Shown: positions 53,167 to 60,405 of the stretch, in pieces
How positions within the stretch are numbered: the first letter of the stretch is position 1
How the letters are laid out: every line of letters begins with the position of its first letter
DNA from: Alphaproteobacteria bacterium
GTDB lineage: Bacteria; Pseudomonadota; Alphaproteobacteria; Geminicoccales; Geminicoccaceae
NCBI GenBank assembly: GCA_026982705.1
Contig: JALSGP010000022.1
Coordinates: 1-60,405, forward strand
Length of the DNA stretch: 60,405 nucleotides
Direction of reading: 5' to 3'
Position numbers and translations under genes: made by a program
The notes under the pieces: generated by a model
What the model was told of the DNA's origin: nothing
Seen by the model: only the letters and a program-made list of their open reading frames with translations
The model's database searches: none

Positions 53167-53381
53167 CGGCGATGCCTCCCACGGCTCCGCGCTCCGCCTG
53201 ACCCATCCCTCGGCTCCTGTCCAGACCGGGGGGGCCGGGGATGACCATCCGGGTACGCCGTGGAGTTGACCATCCATGTGCCCATGGAAAGCTACAAAGA
53301 GATATTCTCAATTCTTGATCGAAAACATTCTTGTGATCTGATCTTTCTGATAAATTAGTGCGAAACGACCTGAGAATCATG

Positions 53382-53410
53382 TTGACATTTCCGAGAAATC
53401 ATTGGAGTAT
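53382..53410 (+). promoter_or_regulatory. Putative promoter of the hfa operon
   Basis: A perfect -35, TTGACA (53382-53387), with GAGTAT 17 bases on, in an AT-rich leader of about 170 bases (53,270-53,440) unlike the flanking GC-rich genes. Confidence 0.5.
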
Positions 53411-53445
53411 CCTACTTGGATAATCGTTCCGTTCGGGAGAATCGC

Positions 53446-53838
53446 GTGACGATCCGCTTCGCCCCCTGGATGCTGCTGGGCACGATCCTCCTCGTGCCGC
53501 CGGCCGCCGCCGGCTTCCGCGAACAGACTCCCTGGCGCTTCCGCTCGGCATCGGAGACCCAGGTGCGGCTCAATCTGGAGGTGCGGCGGTTGGAGCTGCG
53601 TGGTGGCGCCCGCGACGGCGGCGGCACCGCCGTCACCCTGGGGGGCGCCGCCCTGGCGGCGGGGGTCGGCGGCGGCCGGAGCCAGTCCGGTTCCAGTGCC
53701 CTCAACGCCGTCTCCGCCGCGCCCACCTACAACGTCACCGTGGAGGGCAGCGACAACCGCATCACCGTCGACGGCTATCTCAACCTCTCCACCGACCAGC
53801 AGGCGGACCGGGCCCGCTCGCGCATCCTCAACCGCTGA
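53446..53838 (+). CDS. hfaA: Holdfast-anchor protein HfaA-like
   Basis: A 130-residue exported protein from GTG 53446 with GGGAGA five bases upstream; a TTG at 53416 is less likely. A signal peptide (TIRFAPWMLLGTILLVPPAAA) leads to a Gly-rich middle and SGSSALNAVSAAPTYNVTVEG, then SDNRITVDGYLNLSTD. The SALN...NVTVxGSxN...V pattern is like HfaA of Caulobacter, a small amyloid-like subunit. It is followed by hfaB-like and curlin-like genes in the canonical hfaA-B-D order, which supports the call. Homology is weak at sequence level. Confidence 0.68.
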   Translation: MTIRFAPWMLLGTILLVPPAAAGFREQTPWRFRSASETQVRLNLEVRRLELRGGARDGGGTAVTLGGAALAAGVGGGRSQSGSSALNAVSAAPTYNVTVEGSDNRITVDGYLNLSTDQQADRARSRILNR

Positions 53839-53850
53839 GGGGACCGACCG

Positions 53851-54909
53851 ATGCGCCGCGCCGTCCTGTCCGCCCCGCTGTTCGTGCTCCTCGTCGCCGC
53901 CTGCACGGGACCGCCGCCGGGGGAGGCGCCGCGGGCTCCCCTGCGCGGTCCGGTGCCGGTGCGCGGCACCACCCCGCTGGATCCGGCCCTGGCCTGTCTG
54001 CGCACGCGGATGCCGGAGGGGGTGGATCTGCGCTTCGCCGTCTGGCGGATCCCCGATCGCACCGGCGTCACCGACTACGACGGCCCCGGCAGATACGTCC
54101 CCCAGGCCGCCGAACTGATGCTGACCACGGCCCTGGCCCGCACCGGCGTGCGGCTGGTCAACCGCACGGGGGTGGCGGTGAGCGAATGGGAGCTGAAACA
54201 GGCGCTGGAGAAGCGGCTGGGTGAGGGAGAGCCGGTGACGGTGGGCGAGAGGCGTTATCCCTTCCGTCCCGTCCGCATGGGGCAGCTGCTGGGTTCCACC
54301 CACACCGTCTTCGGGGCCGTCACCGAGCTCGACTTCGACATCCTCTCGGGTGGCGTGGAGGCCTCGGTGGGCGGTCTCGGGGCGCGCGCCCGCAGCTACT
54401 ACGTCGCCCTCGGCGTCGACATCGTGGTGGCGGACACGCGGACCACCGAGATCGTGTGGGCGCGTTCCTACCGCAAGCAGATCTGGGGGCGGGAGGTGGA
54501 GGCGGGGCTGTTCCGCTTCTTCGACGTCAATCCGGGCGGCAACGGCGGCGGCGTCGGCGGGATCGGCGCGGAGCTGTTCGACATCCGCTTGGGGCGTCGG
54601 GAGAACGAGCCGGTCCACGCCGGTCTGCGCTGGCTGCTGGCCCAGGCGGCCTACGACATCGTGCGCGACTTCACCGGCGCGGGCACCGCCTGCGACGCCC
54701 ACGTCCCCGCGCCCAGCCGCAGCCCGCCCCTGCGGGTGGTGGCGACGGGAACGGTGGAGGACGTGCTGGACGAAGGGACGAAGGCACCGGCGGCGGACGA
54801 GGCGTTCGCTCCCGGCGCCGCGGAACCCCCCGGTCCGCCGGTACGGCGGCTGCCGGGTGGTCGCATCGTTCCCGCCGACGGGAACGGTGCCGGGAACGGC
54901 GGCTCGTGA
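53851..54909 (+). CDS. hfaB: CsgG/HfaB-like outer-membrane secretion lipoprotein
   Basis: A 352-residue protein from ATG 53851, 12 bases after hfaA. The leader MRRAVLSAPLFVLLVAAC gives a lipobox with the lipid cysteine at residue 18. The CsgG domain is visible as LRFAVWRIPDRTGVTDYDGPG, MLTTALARTGVRLVNRTG, HTVFGAVTELDFDILSGG, YVALGVDIVVADTRTTEIVW and SYRKQIWGREVEAGLFRFF. CsgG/HfaB proteins form a pore for export of amyloid subunits. The C-terminal ~80 residues are Pro/Gly-rich. A hairpin spans its stop codon. Confidence 0.88.
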   Translation: MRRAVLSAPLFVLLVAACTGPPPGEAPRAPLRGPVPVRGTTPLDPALACLRTRMPEGVDLRFAVWRIPDRTGVTDYDGPGRYVPQAAELMLTTALARTGVRLVNRTGVAVSEWELKQALEKRLGEGEPVTVGERRYPFRPVRMGQLLGSTHTVFGAVTELDFDILSGGVEASVGGLGARARSYYVALGVDIVVADTRTTEIVWARSYRKQIWGREVEAGLFRFFDVNPGGNGGGVGGIGAELFDIRLGRRENEPVHAGLRWLLAQAAYDIVRDFTGAGTACDAHVPAPSRSPPLRVVATGTVEDVLDEGTKAPAADEAFAPGAAEPPGPPVRRLPGGRIVPADGNGAGNGGS

Positions 54910-54918
54910 GGAGCCGCC
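54898..54918 (+). terminator. Hairpin overlapping the hfaB stop codon
   Basis: GGCGGCTC and GAGCCGCC form an 8-bp stem, with the TGA stop of hfaB in the loop. It may act as a partial terminator or processing signal so that the curlin-like gene downstream is expressed at a different level. Confidence 0.6.
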
Positions 54919-54946
54919 GGCCGTTCAACCGACGGAGTGTCGAACC

Positions 54947-55807
54947 ATGAAGCGTCTTCTCGCGACCACCGCGGTGGGCCTGTTCCTCGCCGCCGGACCG
55001 GCCCTGGCCGACCACGACGTCTGGACCATCCTCCAGGACTTCGACATCACGAGCGGCGTGCCCGGGGATCAGAACGTCATCAACGAACTCACCGGTCTCG
55101 ACGTCGGCGTGACCCAGAGCGGGTCGAATCTGGCCAACAGCGCCGATCTCGTCGATCCCGGTGCGGAGACCGGGACCACGGGCGATTCCTACATGGTGGA
55201 CCAGATCTTCGACGAGGACCAGTCCGTCGCCAACACCGTCACGGCGGCCGGTCACGTCACCGCCGATCAGTCCGGCGTCGGCATCGTCAATCTCGCCCAG
55301 ATCGCCGATGCCCACGGCGGCACCACCGACGGCGACACCTACGACATCGACCAGCTGGCCTCCTCCGATCCCGGCGCCGAGGCGGGCAGCCAGACGGTGA
55401 CCAACACCGTCGGCGGCGGGGCCACCGGCATCGGCGGTTCGAACCAGAGCGGCACCGTCCAGGTCAACGCCCTCACCATCACCGACTCCGCGGGCGGAAC
55501 GAGCACCGCCGGCGTCTACACGGTGAACCAGCAGGTGGCCACGGTGGACGACTTCGATCAGTTCGTGAACAACAACGCCACCGCCGGCACCGTCGACGGT
55601 CTCGTCCAGACCGGCACCACCAAGGCCAATCTCCTCACCCTCGGTCTCACCGGTCAGAGCGGAGGGGCGACGGCCACCGTCACCCAGAACACGTCCGAGG
55701 GCTTCGATCAGTCCGTCCGCAACGTCGCCACGGCGACCGGTTCGGCCATCGACGTCACCCAGAGCGGATCCAACGCCGCCAATGTGATCACCGCCACCAC
55801 CCAGTGA
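54947..55807 (+). CDS. Exported curlin-like repeat protein (HfaD-like adhesin)
   Basis: A 286-residue protein from ATG 54947, 37 bases after hfaB. It has a signal peptide to about residue 21 and a mature protein of about 4.5 repeats of ~54 residues. Each holds a curlin-type motif Q-S/T-G-x4-N (VTQSGSNLANSADL at 55, ADQSGVGIVNLAQI at 106, SNQSGTVQVNALTI at 165, LVQTGTTKANLLTL at 219, VTQSGSNAANVITA at 270) plus a second YxVxQ...DQxVxN motif between. Such repeats form beta-solenoid amyloid fibres. With hfaA/hfaB it is likely an exported, surface-anchored fibre for attachment. Confidence 0.82.
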   Translation: MKRLLATTAVGLFLAAGPALADHDVWTILQDFDITSGVPGDQNVINELTGLDVGVTQSGSNLANSADLVDPGAETGTTGDSYMVDQIFDEDQSVANTVTAAGHVTADQSGVGIVNLAQIADAHGGTTDGDTYDIDQLASSDPGAEAGSQTVTNTVGGGATGIGGSNQSGTVQVNALTITDSAGGTSTAGVYTVNQQVATVDDFDQFVNNNATAGTVDGLVQTGTTKANLLTLGLTGQSGGATATVTQNTSEGFDQSVRNVATATGSAIDVTQSGSNAANVITATTQ

Positions 55808-55835
55808 GGTGGGGGACGGTCCGCCGCGGGCGGAC

Positions 55836-55859
55836 GGGGCGGCCTCCGGGCCGCCCCTT
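55836..55859 (+). terminator. Terminator after the curlin-like gene
   Basis: GGGGCGGCC and GGCCGCCCC form a perfect 9-bp stem with a TCCG tetraloop followed by TT, 28 bases after the stop. A smaller hairpin precedes it. Confidence 0.75.
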
Positions 55860-55929
55860 GCCCGCGCTTGTGCCGGGAGCGGCGCGTCCCCACCTGTGGT
55901 CCGGAGTGCGGACCGTCGGAGGGGAAGGC

Positions 55930-56379
55930 ATGATCGTGCCCGGCGCCACCCACATCGAGCGGCTGTTCCGCGAGGTCGCCGGTCTGGATCTGGACAAGAG
56001 CGACCTCGCCCGCGTGCGCGCCTTCGTGGACGGCATCGTCTACGACATGCTGGTGAGCGCCGTCGCCCGGGCGCGGGCCAACGGTCGCGACATCGTCCAG
56101 CCGCAGGACCTGCCGGTGGGCAAGGGTCTGCAGGAGCGCATCCACGAGTTCCGCGGCTACCGGGTGGCGGTGGAGCTGGAGCCGCTGCTGAGGAGCCTCG
56201 AGAGGCTGCCGCCGCTGGAGCTGGACTATGCGGTGGAGGTGGAGGAATTCCTGCCGGAACTGATCGGCGGCCTCACCGTCGCCCTCGCCCGGACGTTCAC
56301 GGTGATCGAGCCGGACCTCCGCAATCCGCGGACGGAGCACTGGGAGCGGGCGGAGCGACTGTTCCGGCTGATCCTGTGA
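55930..56379 (+). CDS. DUF1931 histone-fold protein
   Basis: A 149-residue protein from ATG 55930 with GGAGGGGAAGG upstream. The whole protein follows the DUF1931 family, whose Thermus and Aquifex structures show two histone folds in one chain: HIERLFREVAGLDLDKSDL, FVDGIVYDMLVSAVARARANGRD, PVGKGLQERIHEFRGY, LPPLELDYAVEVEEFLPEL and NPRTEHWERAERLF. It is a pseudo-dimer of histone folds; DNA binding has not been settled. It is a separate unit after the curlin terminator. Confidence 0.88.
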   Translation: MIVPGATHIERLFREVAGLDLDKSDLARVRAFVDGIVYDMLVSAVARARANGRDIVQPQDLPVGKGLQERIHEFRGYRVAVELEPLLRSLERLPPLELDYAVEVEEFLPELIGGLTVALARTFTVIEPDLRNPRTEHWERAERLFRLIL

Positions 56380-56395
56380 AACCGGGGGATCCGCC

Positions 56396-57592
56396 TCAGG
56401 AAGGCGACGTCTCCGCATCCGTCTCCTCCGCCGCCAGCACCGCCATGGCCGCCGGCAGGCCGGATCCGCGCAGGGGCACGCCGCAGGCCCCGAGTCCCGT
56501 CTCGATGCCGGCCAGGAGACCGAGGAGGGTCACGCCGTCCAGATCGCCGAGATGGCCGATGCGCAGCACCCGCCCGGCCAGCCGGCCGAGCCCGCCGCCG
56601 AGGGCGATGTCGTGGCGGGCGCGCAGATGCGCCCGCACCGCCTCGGCATCGTGTCCGGGCGGCAGGCGCACGGCGGTGAGGGCCGCCGAATGGGCGCGGG
56701 GATCGCGGCACTGCACCTCGAGGCCCCAGGCCGCCACCGCCGCCCGGGTGGCGGCGGCGAGACGGGCGTGGCGGGCGAACACCCGCTCCAGCCCCTCCTC
56801 CTCCAGGAGGCGCAGCGCCTCCTCCAGGGCGAAGAGCATGGCGGTGGCGGGCGTGTAGGGGAACAGCCCCTCGGCGTTGGCCTCGATCATCCGCTCCCAG
56901 TCGAAATAGCCCCGCGGCAGCCGGGCGTGGCGCCGCCGCGCCGCCCGGGCGCGCGGACCCACCGCGAGGAAGGCGAGGCCCGGCGGCAGCATCAGCCCCT
57001 TCTGCACCGCCCCCACCGTCACGTCCACGCCCCATTCGTCGTGGGCGTAGGGGGCGATGGCGAGGGAGGAGATCACGTCCACCATCAGCAGCGCCGGATG
57101 CCCCACCCGATCGAGGGCCGCCCGCACCGCCCGCACGTCGCTCGTCACCCCCGTGGAGGTCTCGTTGTGGAGCAGACAGACCGCGCGGATGCGTCCCTCC
57201 CGGTCGGCGGCGAGGGCGCGGGCGATGCGCTCGGGATCGGCGGGGGTGCGCCAGTCGCCCTCGAGGATCACCGGCTCCAGGTGGCATTCGCGGGCGAGGG
57301 CCGCCCAGGCCAGGGCGAAGTGGCCGGTCTCCGGCACCAGGATGCGGTCGCCGGGTGCCAGGGTGTTGACCAGGGCCGCCTGCCAGCCGCCGGTGCCGGA
57401 GGCCGGATAGAGCACCACCGGATGGCGGGTGCCGAGGAGCCGCTGCAGGCCCGCCAGCACCCGGCGGGTGAGGGCGCGGCCGGCGGGGCCCCGGTGGTCC
57501 ACCAGCGGACGGAGGAAGGCCCGGCGGATGCGCTCGGGCACCGGCGTGGGACCCGGGATCCGCAGATGACGGGATCCGGCATCGCGCGACAA
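56396..57592 (-). CDS. Class V PLP aminotransferase, serine-glyoxylate type
   Basis: A 398-residue protein from TTG 57590-57592, selected because GGGAGGG sits six bases upstream; ATG at 57724 and GTG at 57613 lack a comparable site. It shows HLRIPGPTPVPERIRRAF, PASGTGGWQAALVNTL, HNETSTGVTSDVRAVRA, VDVISSLAIAPYAHDEWGVD and AVQKGLMLPPGLAF with the PLP lysine. It should transaminate glyoxylate or hydroxypyruvate with serine or alanine. In methylotrophs this is a serine-cycle step and fits xoxF in this window, although the two are 30 kb apart. Confidence 0.87.
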   Translation of the reverse strand: MSRDAGSRHLRIPGPTPVPERIRRAFLRPLVDHRGPAGRALTRRVLAGLQRLLGTRHPVVLYPASGTGGWQAALVNTLAPGDRILVPETGHFALAWAALARECHLEPVILEGDWRTPADPERIARALAADREGRIRAVCLLHNETSTGVTSDVRAVRAALDRVGHPALLMVDVISSLAIAPYAHDEWGVDVTVGAVQKGLMLPPGLAFLAVGPRARAARRRHARLPRGYFDWERMIEANAEGLFPYTPATAMLFALEEALRLLEEEGLERVFARHARLAAATRAAVAAWGLEVQCRDPRAHSAALTAVRLPPGHDAEAVRAHLRARHDIALGGGLGRLAGRVLRIGHLGDLDGVTLLGLLAGIETGLGACGVPLRGSGLPAAMAVLAAEETDAETSPS

Positions 57593-57813
57593 GCTGCGCC
57601 CTCCCGCGATCACGGCCGCACCACCCTTCCCGGCGGGTGCCGCGATCCGCGGAAGGGCGCACGCAGCCTCCCCCGACGAAGACGCACGGATTGCATGCAA
57701 TCCGCGTCCGGCACCATGCCCCACTCCCCTCCGGCGATCAAGCCCCGCCTTGCCGGCCGTCGCCCGTCCGCCTAAGCGGGGAGGGAAGAAGGGCCTCCGC
57801 GGAGGATCCGCGC

Positions 57814-59445
57814 ATGGAGATCCGCACCGTCGCCACCGTCCCCTGGGACGACCAGAGGCCCGGCACCTCCGGGCTGCGGAAGAAGACCCGCGTCTTCGCC
57901 GGACGCCCCCACTATGTGGAGAACTTCGTGCAGTCGGTGCTGGACGTGGTGGGAGAGGTGGCGGGCGCCACCTTCGTGCTGGGCGGCGACGGCCGCCACT
58001 TCGCGGACGAGGCGCTGCGCCGCACCCTCGCGGTGCTGGTGGGCAACCGCGCGGGGCGAGTGATCGTGGGGGAGCGGGGCCTCTTCTCCACCCCCGCCGT
58101 CTCCTGCGTGATCCGCCGCCGCGGCGCCCGCGGCGGCTTCGTCCTCACCGCCTCCCACAATCCCGGCGGTCCCGACGGCGATTTCGGCATCAAGTACAAT
58201 GTCGGGAACGGCGGTCCCGCGCCCGAATCCCTGACCCGCCGCATCCACGCCCGCACCCGCGAGATCCGCCGCTATTTCCTCGCCGAACTCCCGCCGGATC
58301 TCGATCTCGCCCGCCGCGGCACGCGGCGGGTGGGGGAGACGGTGGTGGAGGTGGTGGACCCGGTCGCCGACTACGCCGAGATGCTGGAGGGGCTGTTCGA
58401 CTTCGCCGCCATCCGCCGCCTCCTCGAGGGCGGCTTCCGCATGGCCTTCGACGCCCTCCACGGCGTCACCGGTCCCTATGCCCGCCATGTCCTCGAAGCG
58501 CGGCTGGGGGCACCTCCGGGCACCGTGCGCCGCGGCGATCCGCGGCCCGATTTCGGCGGTCTCCACCCCGATCCCAATCCGACCCGGTGCCGCGAACTGG
58601 TGCGCGAGGTGGTGGAGGAGGGACGGCTCGACTTCGCCGCCGCCTGCGACGGTGACGGCGACCGCGCCATGATCCTCGGCCGCGGCATCTTCGTCTCGCC
58701 CTGTGACGGCATCGCCGTCCTCGCCGACCGCGCCGATCTCGCCCCGGGCTATCGCGGGCGGATCCGCGGCGTCGCCCGCTCCATGCCCACCTCCCGCGCC
58801 CTCGACCGGGTGGCGGCGGCGCGGGGCTGGGACCTGTACGAGACCCCCACCGGCTGGAAGTTCTTCGGGAGTCTGCTGGATGCCGGCCGCATCCAGATCT
58901 GCGGCGAGGAGAGCTTCGGCATCGGTTCCGATCACCTGCGCGAGAAGGACGGACTGTGGGCGGTGCTGTTCTGGCTGCAGATCCTCGCCGCCGGTGGCGG
59001 GGACGTGGCCGGCGTGCTGCGGGCCCACTGGCGGCGCTACGGCCGCGACTGGTTCACCCGCCACGACTACGAGGGGGTGGACCCGGCGGCGGCGACGGCG
59101 CTCGTGGAGGAGCTGCGCGGGCGCCTGTCCGGGCTCCCGGGGACGGTGTGGGGCGGCGTGCGGCTGGTGCGGGCGGAGGACTTCGCCTATCGCGATCCCG
59201 TCACCGGCGAGGAGGCGGTGCACCAGGGGCTGCGCTTCCTCTTCGCCGACGACTCCCGCATCACCCTCCGGCTCTCCGGGACCGGCACCGAGGGGGCGAC
59301 CCTGCGGGTCTATCTGGAACGCCACGGTCGCGAGGATCTCGACCGTCCGCCGGCGACGGCGCTGGCGGCGGTGGCGGCCCGCGCCCGCGCGCTGGTGGAG
59401 CCGCGGCGGCGCTTCGGTCGCGATGCGCCCGACGTGGTCACCTGA
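57814..59445 (+). CDS. pgm: Phosphoglucomutase (alpha-D-glucose phosphate specific)
   Basis: A 543-residue protein from ATG 57814 with GGAGG upstream. It opens QRPGTSGLRKKTRVF and has the catalytic serine in LTASHNPGGPDGDFGIKYN (about residue 114), the magnesium loop AACDGDGDRAMI, GEESFGIGSDHLREKDG and phosphate-binding RLSGTGTEGATLRVY. It interconverts glucose-1-P and glucose-6-P and feeds UDP-sugar synthesis, with pgi at 42 kb. It is the last complete gene of the window. Confidence 0.95.
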   Translation: MEIRTVATVPWDDQRPGTSGLRKKTRVFAGRPHYVENFVQSVLDVVGEVAGATFVLGGDGRHFADEALRRTLAVLVGNRAGRVIVGERGLFSTPAVSCVIRRRGARGGFVLTASHNPGGPDGDFGIKYNVGNGGPAPESLTRRIHARTREIRRYFLAELPPDLDLARRGTRRVGETVVEVVDPVADYAEMLEGLFDFAAIRRLLEGGFRMAFDALHGVTGPYARHVLEARLGAPPGTVRRGDPRPDFGGLHPDPNPTRCRELVREVVEEGRLDFAAACDGDGDRAMILGRGIFVSPCDGIAVLADRADLAPGYRGRIRGVARSMPTSRALDRVAAARGWDLYETPTGWKFFGSLLDAGRIQICGEESFGIGSDHLREKDGLWAVLFWLQILAAGGGDVAGVLRAHWRRYGRDWFTRHDYEGVDPAAATALVEELRGRLSGLPGTVWGGVRLVRAEDFAYRDPVTGEEAVHQGLRFLFADDSRITLRLSGTGTEGATLRVYLERHGREDLDRPPATALAAVAARARALVEPRRRFGRDAPDVVT

Positions 59446-59499
59446 GGGCCGCCGCCGCGGCGACCGGGCAGCCCGGCCCTCTGCATATCCGATCCTCTA

Positions 59500-59513
59500 C
59501 ATATCATGATATG
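59500..59513. repeat. 14-base palindrome upstream of the last gene
   Basis: CATATCATGATATG is a perfect palindrome in an AT-richer patch about 70 bases before the glycosyltransferase start. A nearby partial copy, GCATATCC at 59483-59490, suggests a small regulator site. Confidence 0.5.
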
Positions 59514-59582
59514 AATGACGCCGCTCGTCGGTCCCGGCGGGGCATGGTAGTTACGGGAATGCAGGGGCACAGGGAGGAAGAC

Positions 59583-60405
59583 GTGTCGGAGGCGGAGGAT
59601 CCCCTCGACCTCTCGGTGGTGGTCCCCCTCTACAACGAGGAGGACAATGTGGAGCCGCTGCACGCGGCGGTGGCGGAGGTGCTGCGGGACCTGCCGCTCC
59701 GCGCCGAGCTGCTGCTGGTGGACGACGGCAGCACCGATGCTACCTTCACTCGGGCCCGTCGGCTGCCGCGCGATCCCCGCCTGCCGGTGCGCATCGTCCG
59801 CCTCCGCCGCAACTGCGGCCAGACCGCCGCCATGGCCGCCGGCATCCGCCTCGCCCGCGGGCGGGTGATCGTCACCATGGACGGCGATCTCCAGAACGAT
59901 CCGCGGGACATCCCGCGGCTCCTCGCGAAGCTGGAGGAGGGACACGATCTGGTGGTGGGCTGGCGACGGGACCGCAAGGACCACTGGTCGCGGGTGCTGC
60001 CCTCGCGCGTCGCCAACCGGCTCATCGGCTGGGTGACGGGTGTTCCCGTGCGCGACAACGGCTGCTCCCTCAAGGCCTATCGCGCCGATCTCATCCGCCG
60101 CATTCCCCTCTATGCGGAGATGCACCGTTTCATCCCGGCCATGGCCTCGCTGGCCGCCCCCCGCATCGCCGAGATCGAGGTGCGCCACCACCCCCGTCGC
60201 TTCGGCCGCAGCAAGTACGGCTTCTCGCGCATCTACAAGGTGCTGCTGGACCTGCTGGCGATCCGCGCCATCCTCGACTTCGCCCGCCGGCCGCTGCTCT
60301 GGCTCGGCGGACTCGCCCTCGCCGCCTTCACCGTCGCCCTGCCCCTGGCCTTCCTCGCCCTCGACGGCCTCACCGGCGACGGGCGGCCGAGCGTGGTGTG
60401 GAGCG
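59583..60405 (+). CDS. Family 2 glycosyltransferase (DPM/GtrB/ArnC type), 3' end cut by window edge
   Basis: The first 274 residues are visible. GTG 59583 is preferred with GGGAGG five bases upstream; in-frame ATG 59559 is an alternative. DLSVVVPLYNEEDNVEPL, LLVDDGSTDAT, NCGQTAAMAAGI, MDGDLQNDPRDIP, DNGCSLKAYRAD and FGRSKYGFSRIYKVLLDLL are typical of dolichyl/undecaprenyl-phosphate mannosyl- or glucosyltransferases and ArnC. Membrane segments begin near residue 236 (PLLWLGGLALAAFTVALPLA). It transfers a sugar to a lipid carrier on the inner face of the membrane. Confidence 0.88.
   Translation, partial: MSEAEDPLDLSVVVPLYNEEDNVEPLHAAVAEVLRDLPLRAELLLVDDGSTDATFTRARRLPRDPRLPVRIVRLRRNCGQTAAMAAGIRLARGRVIVTMDGDLQNDPRDIPRLLAKLEEGHDLVVGWRRDRKDHWSRVLPSRVANRLIGWVTGVPVRDNGCSLKAYRADLIRRIPLYAEMHRFIPAMASLAAPRIAEIEVRHHPRRFGRSKYGFSRIYKVLLDLLAIRAILDFARRPLLWLGGLALAAFTVALPLAFLALDGLTGDGRPSVVWS

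Noticed and set aside
53284-53358. A 24-codon AT-rich frame before the hfa operon
   Set aside because: No ribosome site and no conservation evidence; could be a leader peptide but cannot be supported.

Overview
This is very GC-rich bacterial DNA that looks alphaproteobacterial. The signs are a plasmid-type RepA initiator of the alphaproteobacterial RPA family, Hfa-type holdfast-anchor genes, an NsrR-like regulator, a RibA with a degenerate RibB-like N-terminal domain, an initiator tRNA with the C1-A72 mismatch, and GANTC (CcrM-type) motifs built into origin repeats. I cannot fix the genus. About 50 genes are supportable. Both ends cut through genes: a methyltransferase at the left edge and a family 2 glycosyltransferase at the right edge.

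Layout. 0-5 kb: two methyltransferases, a GlcG/HbpS-like exported protein, a soluble zinc-domain (CZB) chemoreceptor and a PrpA-type phosphatase. 5-10 kb: a DSF (diffusible signal factor) synthase homologue (rpfF), a small RHH-repA-folB operon, Hsp20 and ribA. 10-18.5 kb: an HIT-like DUF4922 protein, a GGDEF/EAL protein with a degraded GGDEF site, a GntR regulator, an orphan ParA, PcaD, PanB and TrpB2. 18.6 kb: tRNA-fMet. 18.8-26.5 kb: folK, a glycosyltransferase, two alcohol-dehydrogenase-like genes, an NsrR-like regulator and the operon xoxF-xoxG-xoxJ (lanthanide-type PQQ alcohol dehydrogenase). 26.6-33.6 kb: a chemoreceptor paired with a periplasmic binding protein, DsbA plus DUF411, a voltage-gated-type ion channel and a peroxiredoxin. 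33.7-37.8 kb: a UDP-N-acetylhexosamine dehydrogenase and three sulfotransferases, probably for surface polysaccharide. 38-43.7 kb: a sensorless chemoreceptor, an iteron origin, aroE, parA with an RHH partner, and pgi. 43.7-49 kb: about 5 kb almost without genes except one small lipoprotein, with an AT-rich island at 47.0-47.3 kb. 49-60.4 kb: a NIT-type chemoreceptor, a GDP-mannose-dehydrogenase-like gene, an hfaA-hfaB-curlin operon, a DUF1931 histone-fold protein, serine-glyoxylate aminotransferase, pgm and the truncated glycosyltransferase.

The strongest signal is the replication system. A RepA initiator (6.6-7.5 kb), an origin with ten copies of GANTCGGTACATCGTTCAC plus a perfect DnaA box and AT-rich tandem repeats (39.2-39.8 kb), and a ParA/RHH partition pair (40.9-41.8 kb) lie among housekeeping genes (folB, ribA, panB, folK, aroE, pgi, pgm, tRNA-fMet). 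This fits a chromid, or a plasmid integrated into a chromosome. The iterons vary mainly at the N of GANTC, which suggests cell-cycle methylation control of initiation, comparable in logic to the Dam-site iterons of Vibrio chromosome 2. The iterons lie about 32 kb from repA.

Other themes: methylotrophy (xoxFGJ plus a class V transaminase), surface attachment and polysaccharide (holdfast anchor, curlin-like fibre, sulfotransferases, sugar-nucleotide enzymes, glycosyltransferases) and signalling (DSF synthase, EAL protein, four chemoreceptors with no che genes nearby). Genes are packed tightly, with seven tail-to-tail overlaps. All coordinates and starts are read by eye from sequence; no database search was run.
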